Origin: Bacteroidota bacterium
Lineage (GTDB): Bacteria > Bacteroidota > Bacteroidia > NS11-12g > UBA9320
Assembly: GCA_016124755.1 (NCBI GenBank)
Contig: WGNA01000016.1
Coordinates: 79,870 to 143,869, forward strand
Direction of reading: 5' to 3'
Length of the DNA: 64,000 nucleotides
Shown here: positions 8,831 through 16,790 of the stretch, one piece after another
Layout of the letters: every line of letters starts with the position of its first letter
Numbering within the stretch: the stretch's first letter is position 1
Program-made: the position numbers and the translations under genes
The notes under the pieces: model-generated
The model's database searches: none
Told to the model about the DNA's origin: nothing
Seen by the model: the letters and a program-made list of their open reading frames with translations, nothing else

Positions 8831-9190
8831 TCAGGAATTCTGATCCGGTTTTTTGATTTTGTTGAGTAATTCCTCAATATGTTGTGCCCGGTCGATACGT
8901 TCGTCGAGCTCGATGGCAATTTCCGGAATTTTCCGCACCTGTCCGCGAAGTTTTCCGGCAAGGTAATGTCGTATCTGTGGGAGATTTGATTTCAGGATTT
9001 CCAGTTCCCGTTCTTTGTCGTCGGTATTGAAGATGCTCACATAAACTTTAGCCAAACCGAGATCGGGCGTTACACGAACTTCCATAATCGTCACCATCAC
9101 TCCTTCGAGTAACTGGGCTGCAGCCGCATCGATTATCTCTCCGAGATCGCGCTGAATTTGTTTCGAAAGTTTGTCGGTTCTCTTTGCCAA
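8831..9190 (-). CDS. rbfA: 30S ribosome-binding factor A
   Basis: 119 residues, matching the single KH-like domain of RbfA, which assists late maturation of the 16S rRNA 5' end in the 30S subunit. Supporting blocks are the N-terminal KLSKQIQRDLGEII, VTIMEVRVTPDLGLAKVYVS, LPQIRHYLAGKLRGQVRKIPEI and the terminal ELDERIDRAQHIEELLNKI. It is the first gene of the operon rbfA-permease-pth, and a TAGATTTG box lies just upstream. Confidence 0.93.
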   Translation of the reverse strand: MAKRTDKLSKQIQRDLGEIIDAAAAQLLEGVMVTIMEVRVTPDLGLAKVYVSIFNTDDKERELEILKSNLPQIRHYLAGKLRGQVRKIPEIAIELDERIDRAQHIEELLNKIKKPDQNS

Positions 9191-9206
9191 TGCCTGATAA
9201 TATGGG

Positions 9207-9214
9207 CAAATCTA
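9207..9214 (-). promoter_or_regulatory. -7 box of the rbfA operon promoter
   Basis: On the minus strand the sequence reads TAGATTTG, an exact match to the Bacteroidota -7 consensus TAnnTTTG. It lies 16 bases upstream of the rbfA ATG, which gives a very short leader. No convincing -33 TTTG is at the usual 19-21-base spacing. Confidence 0.45.
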
Positions 9215-9409
9215 TGCGCTTTATTTCAATTATGATGAGAATGTGAATTCACACTCATTCCCTGAAAAACAGAAATAGCTCATGCGGATTTCCCCAAACC
9301 AAATTTCACTTTGCGCTCCGGAACACAATCTTAGTTTTAATCATTACAACTGTGCTTCGACTCAACATTTCTGCGCATTTCCAATCTTTTTATACCCCGT
9401 TAAATTTCT

Positions 9410-9417
9410 TAAATTTG
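9410..9417 (+). promoter_or_regulatory. -7 box for the 1569-residue surface protein gene, within an otherwise empty 306-base gap
   Basis: The divergent gap 9191-9496 holds no gene. TAAATTTG at 9410-9417 matches TAnnTTTG exactly and would give a leader of about 75 bases before the ATG at 9497. The region about 20-25 bases upstream is T-rich (CTTTTTATA) without a clear TTTG. Nothing else structured is seen in the gap. Confidence 0.45.
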
Positions 9418-9496
9418 ACTCGCTTTTGCGGAAAAGACATGCAACGGACAGGAGGGAATATAAGTCTTAACCCCGGAGACAAGCCAACACATTTTC

Positions 9497-12400
9497 ATGC
9501 GACTAAAAAAAATTAACACCGCTTTCGGATGCATCAGACCTCAAATATCAGGGCTGATAACTCTGGTGTTGATGACATTCGGAAGTCAATCTGTATTTGC
9601 CGACCACATCATCGGCTCGGATTTCACCTACAAGTGCTCCTCAACGAACGACAGTGTTTACGAGGTAACATACAACTTCTACCGCGACTGTAACGGTTGT
9701 TATGTTTTGGGACAATCGCCCAAATGCGGTACTTCAGAAAACTGTAATTCAAGTTCCACCGCACCGACTTCCCTGTCGGTTGTGTGCTCTGCTACCGGTG
9801 CTCAGGTTGCCACTTTGACCATGAAAAGAACTTCCATTATTGATATTACTAAAACCTGTAAAGCAGTTAAAAGCAGATGTGCTCAGCCGTGTAACGGATC
9901 TTTCCCGTACGGAATTGAAAAGCATGTTTTTGAAGGCACACTCGATCTCAGAGCGGCCATGAAAAAAGGATGCTGCAAATTTGAGATCACCGCAACTTTG
10001 TATGTGCGAAGCGCGCTTATCACAACCGGTCAGCAACAACAATCATTTTTCACTTCCTGTGAAATCAATGCTTGTAACGCCAAATGCAATACCTCTCCGA
10101 CATTAACCAATGATCCGGTTGCGATTCTTTGTTGTAACCAACCTTATGTGTTCAACAACGGTGCAGTTGACTTTGTAGATTACGATTCCATTTCGTATTC
10201 ATTTGCTCCGGCATATCGTGGATTAAATCAACAATGTTCGTATGGCGGAACATCCACACCTACCAACCCGATTTCCGCATATTGGCCGTCCGGATTGAAA
10301 TTTCCTTTTAACAATCCGAGTGCAAATCCACCGATCGGAATTTATCTCGACCCGCAAACCGGAGATATAATTTTCACCCCGACCAAATGTTCGGAAATAG
10401 CGGTCGTCGTTATTGAAATGGTCGAGTGGCGAAAAGATACCACGGGAAAATATGTGAGGATCGGTGCAACCCGTCGTGACATGCAGTTCATTGTAATGAC
10501 GTGTCCGGATAATAATCCACCATCCATTACCAATTCTAAATTTAATTATTCGACCTGTGAGGGACAAACGCTTTGTTTTAATGTAACAACCGACGACAAG
10601 GTTAAGGTTCCTCCTCCACCGGCCTCCTCTCCCCCGCCGGATACTGTGCAACTTCGATGGAACCGGGGTATTCCGGGTGCAACTTTTAAGATCGTCGACA
10701 CCACTGCACGATTAAAAACCGGAGAATTCTGCTGGACTCCTCCGGTTGGATCTGCGAGCAGTCTTCCATACACTTTTACGGCAACTGTAAACGATGATGC
10801 CTGTCCGCTTGCCGCAAGTGCAACACGTGCATTTTCGATTACCGTAAAACCGATTGCCGAAACCGAAAGGGATTACGACACACTCGAATGCGGAAAATAT
10901 ACTGTTACCAGTACTCCCACTGCCAATTTCAAAAATCCGCCGAAATACACGTGGCAGATTAAAGACACGACGGGAAAAATTATTTTCGACAGAAAGGTCG
11001 CTTACTTCAAGAGTACCGGGTCATTCATCAGTTCAAAGCAGTCAGATACTATTCAGTTCAGAACCGGTGGCAAATACGTGATTCAACACACCATCAACAA
11101 TCAGCCGAATTGCCCGAATGATTATTACGATACGCTGGTGGTTCCGCCGCTGTTAGAAATAGATCTAGCCCTCGGCCCGGATACGTTTGTGTGCGCCGGA
11201 ACCAGTCTCACTTTTGATCCGGTAATCATCAACGGTATCACTCCGATCAATTATTTATGGGACGATGGATCCATTGCAAAACAAAGAAGCATATCGCTAC
11301 CATCAACCGTAACGGATTCTTCCTTTTATGTTCAGATAAAAGACAAAAGTGGTTGTACCGCCTGGGACAGCGTAACCGTTTTCCTGCGGCCGAATCCAGT
11401 TGTAAAGGTCGGGCCAGACAGGCGTATTTGTGCGGGTGATACCGTTCACCTGATTCCGTACGATGAATTTGCATTCTGGGATGATCCGCGGGATACGTCT
11501 AATGTAGGAATTCAACAGGGTGATACACTTTATTATAATTGGTCGCTGAACAGCACTTCTGTTAGTACCGATACTATTTACACCGCCAATCTCGAAGGTG
11601 AATATGTAGTTCGAGTTACCGACAGTTTAGGATGTTTCGGAACGGATACAATGTACCTGAATGTAAACGACACCGTGATTGCCAATGCCGGAAAAGATCT
11701 GGTAAGATGCTGGAACGATCTGTTTGTTCAGAAAGCAGGTGGTCTCGACACAATTAACAAGAAATACCAAAAAGGAAAATACGAATGGTACGACATAACC
11801 GGCACTCCTGCGAAGTTTCTTTCCAACGCAGATTCCATTAGTTATAAAATTCAAACTACAACCAAGTTCCGGCTCAATCTAATTATTTCCGAGGATACAA
11901 CAACATGCTCAAATGCAGATACGGCAGTAGTTACCGTAAATCCTCTACCCACAGTTAAAATGCCTTCCAACATGGAAGTGTGTTGCGATGCCGGTGTAAT
12001 AAATCTCCGGTTATTGGAAGATGCAAATGCAAAAGGAGGTGTTTGGTCGTGCAAGAAAAATCCGGGATACGTTACCAGCGGATACATTTTCGAAACATCC
12101 AAAGCTTGCGCTACCGTTTCATCAACCCATTACTTAACTTATACTTTTACCAATCCATCAACCGGTTGCGTTAAAAACGATTCCTTTCAGATTAAAGTAA
12201 ATCCGTTGCCACAGGTTGAGTTGAGAAACGGCTATTTCTGTCAGGATAAAAAAGTAGTAAATGTTAAATCAGACAACATTATTAAACTTCCCGGAAACCC
12301 GAGTCTGGGTATTCAGCAATGGAATTGTATCGATTGTAAGACGTATAATGCATCAAAAATTATTGTCGATAAAAACGGTGGCGGCCCCGGTGTTCCGCAG

Positions 12401-14206
12401 GATTTTGAACTGCACATCGATGAGCAAACGATACCTTTAGGTTCTAAGATCGCCGACACAATTGTTGTTGAATTTGTGTACCGAAGCCAGTTTGGTTGTT
12501 ACAACCGAGACACTGCAACAATTGCCATCACCAAGGTTCCGAAAATCACTTTCTCCGGCTTCCCCGAATTGTGTTGGGATCACGGTGAAGCGTATCTGAA
12601 AGAACTGAGTAAAGTTTCTCCCGACGACGGATACTGGTATGCTTACGACACGTTACCCGGCACGTATCACAAAGCAAGCGATCTCAACAAGGCGCTGAAT
12701 AAAGGTGCACTTCAGGAAGATACATTAAATACCTTGGGAACAGCGGAGCCGGGCTACCCGACTTCATACACATATTACATGCGGTATTATCACGACCGGT
12801 CCGGTTGTCCGACCTGGAGAGATACCACACTCACCATTAATCCGCTTCCGAAACCACAAATTATTGAGACTCCTCTTCAGGTGGTAAATTCTAATGAGCC
12901 GTACCTTTTCTGCGAAACACAGAGTGCCATAGCTTTAACCGGAAACCCTGCCGGAGGAACCTGGTCTTCGCCGTATTCAGGAGTAATGTCGGCAAATTCA
13001 TTTAATCCGCAGAACGCACCAACCGGAACACCTTTCTACATAGAATACGACTTTGTTTCTATAAAAGGTTGCCGCGGGCAGGATTCGGTTCAGGTGAATA
13101 TTGAAGCGCGTCCTCAACTCGATATTCTGAATGCCGACACCGCAATTTGCCGGGAAGCTGGAGGTATGACACTACCAATAACTGCCGAATTCAGCAACAC
13201 TTCTTCGATTACCTGGGTTCCTTTAAATCCGGGGTCAAGTGTCGACAATCCGCAAAGTGCCAAGGTGAATTATACATTTAATACCAGCCCGGATTCCACA
13301 GAAACGAGAAGTCTTTATGTTCAGACAAATCCTGGAAATGCATGTCCGTTTACCGATGATTTGTACACGGTAACCGTTCACCCAAAACCGAGAGCGACGT
13401 TGGTTGTTGACGATCCGGATGGTTGTAATCCGCATACTGCCAGCATAACCACTACGATTTTAAATCAGGTGGATCCAACCACGAGCACTTACGAATGGAC
13501 ATACACCGACGGCGGATCTGATAATGTTCAGAACCCGAGTCATCAGTATACGACCGACGGAAAAAATACGGCAACCTTAAAACTCACTTCCGTTTTCGGT
13601 TGTGATTCAACGCTTACTACCGATGTGGATGTGTATCCGATTCCGGTAGCCGCTTTCACCCCGGACCCGAACAATTCGACAACGGCTGCACTTCCGAGAT
13701 TCCGGTTCACAAATAATTCGACAGTGAACAATGTACTCGGTGCTGTTATCGAGGAGAATAATTGGGACTTTGGGGATTTAACCCGAAGCGATGATACGTC
13801 GACTCAAGTTAGTCCGGTCTTTTTCTATCCATCCGATACCGGAACCTATCTGGTGACTTTAAAAATCAGAACCAACCAGGGATGTGAAGATGAAGTTTCG
13901 TATCCGGTAATTATCGGTCCCGATTTGCTGGTTTATATCCCGAATGCCTTTTCTCCGGATGGCGGCGGTCCCGGAGAGAACAACGGTTTCCGGGCGGTAG
14001 TAAACGATGCGGTAAAAGACTATCATCTGATCGTTTTTAACCGATGGGGAGAACATCTTTTTGAAACCACCAACAAAGAAGAGCGTTGGGATGGCACGTA
14101 TAAAAAGGTGGCTTGTCAGCAAGATGTATATGCTTTCTATCTCGAAGTAACCAGTTGGAATGGTGAGACCTACACGTATTCGGGAACGATAACCCTGATC
14201 CGGTAG
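9497..14206 (+). CDS. Very large T9SS-secreted surface protein, type B sorting domain
   Basis: 1569 residues. A signal peptide of about 35 residues ends near SQSVFADH. The N-terminal region (DHIIGSDFTYKCS, VTYNFYRDCNG) matches a family often found at the start of Bacteroidota gliding-type surface proteins. Many Ig-like/PKD-type units of about 80-100 residues follow, rich in paired cysteines and recurring TxxxNPLPxP linkers, with a clear PKD motif near the end (NNWDFGDL). The last 90 residues form the gliding-motility-associated C-terminal domain: VYIPNAFSPDG, then FNRWGEHLFET and a terminal GTITLIR. Such domains direct export by the T9SS and attachment to the surface. Function may be adhesion or structure. 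The next gene starts 11 bases after the stop. Confidence 0.88.
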   Translation: MRLKKINTAFGCIRPQISGLITLVLMTFGSQSVFADHIIGSDFTYKCSSTNDSVYEVTYNFYRDCNGCYVLGQSPKCGTSENCNSSSTAPTSLSVVCSATGAQVATLTMKRTSIIDITKTCKAVKSRCAQPCNGSFPYGIEKHVFEGTLDLRAAMKKGCCKFEITATLYVRSALITTGQQQQSFFTSCEINACNAKCNTSPTLTNDPVAILCCNQPYVFNNGAVDFVDYDSISYSFAPAYRGLNQQCSYGGTSTPTNPISAYWPSGLKFPFNNPSANPPIGIYLDPQTGDIIFTPTKCSEIAVVVIEMVEWRKDTTGKYVRIGATRRDMQFIVMTCPDNNPPSITNSKFNYSTCEGQTLCFNVTTDDKVKVPPPPASSPPPDTVQLRWNRGIPGATFKIVDTTARLKTGEFCWTPPVGSASSLPYTFTATVNDDACPLAASATRAFSITVKPIAETERDYDTLECGKYTVTSTPTANFKNPPKYTWQIKDTTGKIIFDRKVAYFKSTGSFISSKQSDTIQFRTGGKYVIQHTINNQPNCPNDYYDTLVVPPLLEIDLALGPDTFVCAGTSLTFDPVIINGITPINYLWDDGSIAKQRSISLPSTVTDSSFYVQIKDKSGCTAWDSVTVFLRPNPVVKVGPDRRICAGDTVHLIPYDEFAFWDDPRDTSNVGIQQGDTLYYNWSLNSTSVSTDTIYTANLEGEYVVRVTDSLGCFGTDTMYLNVNDTVIANAGKDLVRCWNDLFVQKAGGLDTINKKYQKGKYEWYDITGTPAKFLSNADSISYKIQTTTKFRLNLIISEDTTTCSNADTAVVTVNPLPTVKMPSNMEVCCDAGVINLRLLEDANAKGGVWSCKKNPGYVTSGYIFETSKACATVSSTHYLTYTFTNPSTGCVKNDSFQIKVNPLPQVELRNGYFCQDKKVVNVKSDNIIKLPGNPSLGIQQWNCIDCKTYNASKIIVDKNGGGPGVPQDFELHIDEQTIPLGSKIADTIVVEFVYRSQFGCYNRDTATIAITKVPKITFSGFPELCWDHGEAYLKELSKVSPDDGYWYAYDTLPGTYHKASDLNKALNKGALQEDTLNTLGTAEPGYPTSYTYYMRYYHDRSGCPTWRDTTLTINPLPKPQIIETPLQVVNSNEPYLFCETQSAIALTGNPAGGTWSSPYSGVMSANSFNPQNAPTGTPFYIEYDFVSIKGCRGQDSVQVNIEARPQLDILNADTAICREAGGMTLPITAEFSNTSSITWVPLNPGSSVDNPQSAKVNYTFNTSPDSTETRSLYVQTNPGNACPFTDDLYTVTVHPKPRATLVVDDPDGCNPHTASITTTILNQVDPTTSTYEWTYTDGGSDNVQNPSHQYTTDGKNTATLKLTSVFGCDSTLTTDVDVYPIPVAAFTPDPNNSTTAALPRFRFTNNSTVNNVLGAVIEENNWDFGDLTRSDDTSTQVSPVFFYPSDTGTYLVTLKIRTNQGCEDEVSYPVIIGPDLLVYIPNAFSPDGGGPGENNGFRAVVNDAVKDYHLIVFNRWGEHLFETTNKEERWDGTYKKVACQQDVYAFYLEVTSWNGETYTYSGTITLIR

Positions 14207-14217
14207 TTTCATTTCGA

Positions 14218-14688
14218 ATGCATCTTCGCATTTGCACGATCATTCTTCTTTTTGCTCCATTTTATAAAGTGTTTGGGCAAGACGAAGATGTAAAATGCAA
14301 ATGCCGGTATTACCGGGAATTTGCGAAACCGGGTTTTGTGTTTTCAACGAACCGAACATTTCCTTCTGTTTATGACGATTCAGGCAGTGGAGCAGAATAC
14401 ATTATTTATGGAGTTGAAGGTGGAAACAACTTCTGTCTGGTTAATCGAAGAAGAATTAACATCAGTTTTGAAACAGTTATCGGAGAAGGTATTAATTATT
14501 ACCCTCACAAAAATCTTAGTCACCGAAAAACATTGAACGCATATTGGGCAGATTGTTCAATGATCGGAAGGTATAACATAGGACAATTTTATCTGGGATT
14601 CGGATGGGTAACCGGTTTTGTCTGGGTGAGAAAAGATTACTTCTATTCTGCACACATGGGTTTAAGCGGGAGAACAGCTTTTTTATAA
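14218..14688 (+). CDS. Hypothetical secreted protein downstream of the giant surface protein
   Basis: 156 residues with an N-terminal signal peptide (ICTIILLFAPFYKVFGQ, cleavage after about residue 20). The mature protein begins DEDVKCKCRYYREF and contains repeated aromatic beta-type segments (GQFYLGFGWVTGFVWV), suggesting a small beta-barrel or beta-sandwich. It starts 11 bases after the type B surface protein and so is probably co-transcribed. Some type B T9SS cargo have a partner outer-membrane protein encoded just downstream (PorP/SprF type, usually about 300 residues). This protein is too short to be a standard PorP and I see no clear match, so partner function is only a guess. Confidence 0.6.
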   Translation: MHLRICTIILLFAPFYKVFGQDEDVKCKCRYYREFAKPGFVFSTNRTFPSVYDDSGSGAEYIIYGVEGGNNFCLVNRRRINISFETVIGEGINYYPHKNLSHRKTLNAYWADCSMIGRYNIGQFYLGFGWVTGFVWVRKDYFYSAHMGLSGRTAFL

Positions 14689-14723
14689 ATTGCAACCTTT
14701 CCGTTAGGTGTAATAAAAAAAAG

Positions 14724-15461
14724 ATGTTTGGACTATTTAAAAAAAAGAAAAATGAGATTCCAGATCAATTAATTCTTAGTGTAATCGATCTGGCGGATTC
14801 AGAAAAGTATGATGAAGCACTCAAAGTTTGCGATAAAATCATTTCAATTGATTCGAATTACGATAGGGTCTATTTTGAAAGAGCCATGGTCTATCTTAAT
14901 CAAGATAAACTTCAATTAGCTGCTTCCGACTTTACCAAGCTAATCGAAATTAATCCGAATTATCCAGGTGGAAAGGATTGGTATTCCAAAACGTTGGCAG
15001 AACTTGGGAAAGAAGATGCTGCCGCACAGATTTTATACATGGATTTAAAATCCAATCCAGAAGGTATGCCAGGAATGGGTGTGTCTCCAAATAGTTGGTC
15101 TGAGTGCGCCGAGCTTTTTATAAAAGCTAAAGACCGTGAAATGGCTAAAGTAGTCCTTAATGAATATTTTGATCATCATGAAAAAAATGTAACTAACTAT
15201 AGATGTTATGAGACCGCACCAATTAGATCAATGGCAAAATTGCTGTTGTCTCTTGGGGAATCAAAGAATGCTTTGGATTATGCTATTCGAGCGAATGATA
15301 GCGAGCACAAAGTTCCAGCTGATTATGAAATACTAATTGAAGCATACCTTGAAAATCAAGAAAAGGATAAAGCAAAAGAACTTATAGAATATTATGTTGA
15401 GAAGATACATGGTGGATTTGAGACAAAGAATATAATAAAACTGAAGAGCAAATTGGAGTAA
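14724..15461 (+). CDS. Tetratricopeptide-repeat protein
   Basis: 245 residues from the ATG at 14724 (MFGLFKKKKNEIPDQ). An upstream in-frame start at 14604 overlaps the preceding gene and would add an unconvincing N-terminus, so it is rejected. TPR-type helices are visible: DSEKYDEALKVCDKIISID, YFERAMVYLNQDKLQLAASD and FTKLIEINPNYP, then a second set around LGESKNALDYAIRA and ENQEKDKAKELIEYY. There is no signal peptide, so it is probably cytoplasmic and used in protein-protein contact. Its codon use (gat, aaa, gaa rich) is more AT-biased than the preceding giant gene, which hints at a different origin. No partner is evident. Confidence 0.75.
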   Translation: MFGLFKKKKNEIPDQLILSVIDLADSEKYDEALKVCDKIISIDSNYDRVYFERAMVYLNQDKLQLAASDFTKLIEINPNYPGGKDWYSKTLAELGKEDAAAQILYMDLKSNPEGMPGMGVSPNSWSECAELFIKAKDREMAKVVLNEYFDHHEKNVTNYRCYETAPIRSMAKLLLSLGESKNALDYAIRANDSEHKVPADYEILIEAYLENQEKDKAKELIEYYVEKIHGGFETKNIIKLKSKLE

Positions 15462-15560
15462 AATACACCTAATAATGTATAAGCTGTATTTAAACAACCG
15501 CCAAGACTGAACCGTTGAAATGAAGCAAACCGTTCAGGCCGGAGTTGAATTTAATAAATT

Positions 15561-15932
15561 TTGATTAAACTTTTCGGAATATTATTTATTCTAACCGGAA
15601 TATTTGCAATTCTCGGTGGTCTTTACACATGGGGAGATGGCCCGTTATTGAACCAAACAGAACTCATAAAATTATTAATTCCGGCCGCTGATGTTATCTT
15701 AACCGGTCCGGCTTCACTTATCTGTGGATACGGCGTTTTGAAGAAACTCTATTGGGCTGATTTGATAGCAATCGCCGTAAGTGGCATTTATATTTTCGGC
15801 TCTGTTCTGGTATTTATCAGTCTTTTGTGGAATCAAAATTTCTCCGCACTTCTGATCATTCCTGCTGTAAGTGGATTCTCAATTGGTTTGGGTTTCATTA
15901 TTTTCAGATTGAGAATTATTGGAAGGGCCTGA
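15561..15932 (+). CDS. Small four-helix membrane protein
   Basis: 123 residues with four hydrophobic helices: LFGILFILTGIFAILGGLYT, a second around AADVILTGPASLICGYGVL, a third WADLIAIAVSGIYIFGSVLV and a fourth ALLIIPAVSGFSIGLGFII. The reading frame has a stop two codons before the TTG at 15561, so the gene must start at this TTG or within the first helix. The resulting MIKLFG... is a sensible membrane-protein N-terminus. I recognise no family and no catalytic residue. It is convergent with the DUF4249-like gene. Confidence 0.55.
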   Translation: MIKLFGILFILTGIFAILGGLYTWGDGPLLNQTELIKLLIPAADVILTGPASLICGYGVLKKLYWADLIAIAVSGIYIFGSVLVFISLLWNQNFSALLIIPAVSGFSIGLGFIIFRLRIIGRA

Positions 15933-15990
15933 ATAAATTTTATCCAAACACACAAGGCAATAATCAACGCTGTTGCTATTATAAAATTTC

Positions 15991-16788
15991 CTACTCTACA
16001 TAAACCTCATCGCCCACTAAAATGGCAAAAAATCCCAGGGCATTGTCGAAATTACCCGGAAGCGGAGACGGTTCGCTAAAGGGGAAATCCGGATCGTAAT
16101 TGTACAACATCGAGCGGTATTTATAATATGTTTTATTCACCGAGCTTACTACAATTCTGTATTGACCCTTATCAAACGGATCGTCGTAATAATCATAAAC
16201 CGTGAGGCTTTTCTGGCATCTTCCGCCTTTTGCTAATTTATCATCGGTATATCCATAATCCAGAAAATATTCTCCCCCGCTATTTATTTTATAAATATCT
16301 ATAACATAATATTCTTCTGCGTCGGCATTGTCGTTCCACGAAATATAAAAATTGAGTTGCTTGTCGAACTGACTCACAATTGAATCATATCGAACCTCAA
16401 TTCCGGTTGGTTTTCTGGGGCACTTTTCGGTTGCCGAAGCATGATATTTGGTTGAGTTAAATTCAACAGTATAGTTATTATTTTCTACAAGAGAACCCAC
16501 AGTTCCGAGATATTGATTCTGTAAATGATAAAATGTATCCCGTTTTGTTCCCGAAATAAAAATGAACATACCATCCGAAATGGTATCGAATCCGTTAACC
16601 ACTTTATCGCTAAAAATCGGATTGCTCAGCGTTGCGTGGCCCTGAGCGAGTCCGTTTAAATTATCCCAAAAAACGTAAAGCGCGGGCTTGGGTTCAATTT
16701 TAGGAACATCAATTTCCTCCACCAGAGATTCGCAACCTGTTAATCCGATTAACAAAAGCGACCATAATTTTATTGAAGTATTTCTCAC
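15991..16788 (-). CDS. DUF4249-like lipoprotein, partner of the TonB-dependent receptor
   Basis: 265 residues. The lipoprotein signal ends at LLIGLTGC (cysteine about residue 19). The mature protein has the DUF4249 pattern: an N-terminal strand PKPALYVFWDNLNG, a middle segment with CPRKPTGIEVRYDS, paired aromatic strands and the terminal block FSEPSPLPGNFDNALGFF. DUF4249 proteins are outer-membrane lipoproteins usually encoded just after a CarboxypepD_reg/TonB-dependent receptor, as here, where the ATG is two bases after the receptor stop. By analogy with SusD-like partners it probably helps capture substrate at the surface. The substrate is unknown. Confidence 0.8.
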   Translation of the reverse strand: MRNTSIKLWSLLLIGLTGCESLVEEIDVPKIEPKPALYVFWDNLNGLAQGHATLSNPIFSDKVVNGFDTISDGMFIFISGTKRDTFYHLQNQYLGTVGSLVENNNYTVEFNSTKYHASATEKCPRKPTGIEVRYDSIVSQFDKQLNFYISWNDNADAEEYYVIDIYKINSGGEYFLDYGYTDDKLAKGGRCQKSLTVYDYYDDPFDKGQYRIVVSSVNKTYYKYRSMLYNYDPDFPFSEPSPLPGNFDNALGFFAILVGDEVYVE

Positions 16789-16790
16789 GA

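Noticed and set aside
9749..14243. Many antisense open frames across the 1569-residue gene
   Set aside because: They are shadows of the well-supported sense gene, with Arg/Ser/Ile-rich low-quality sequence.
14604..14723. Upstream extension of the TPR protein
   Set aside because: It overlaps the previous gene, and the residues read as a shadow frame; MFGLFKKKK at 14724 is a better start.
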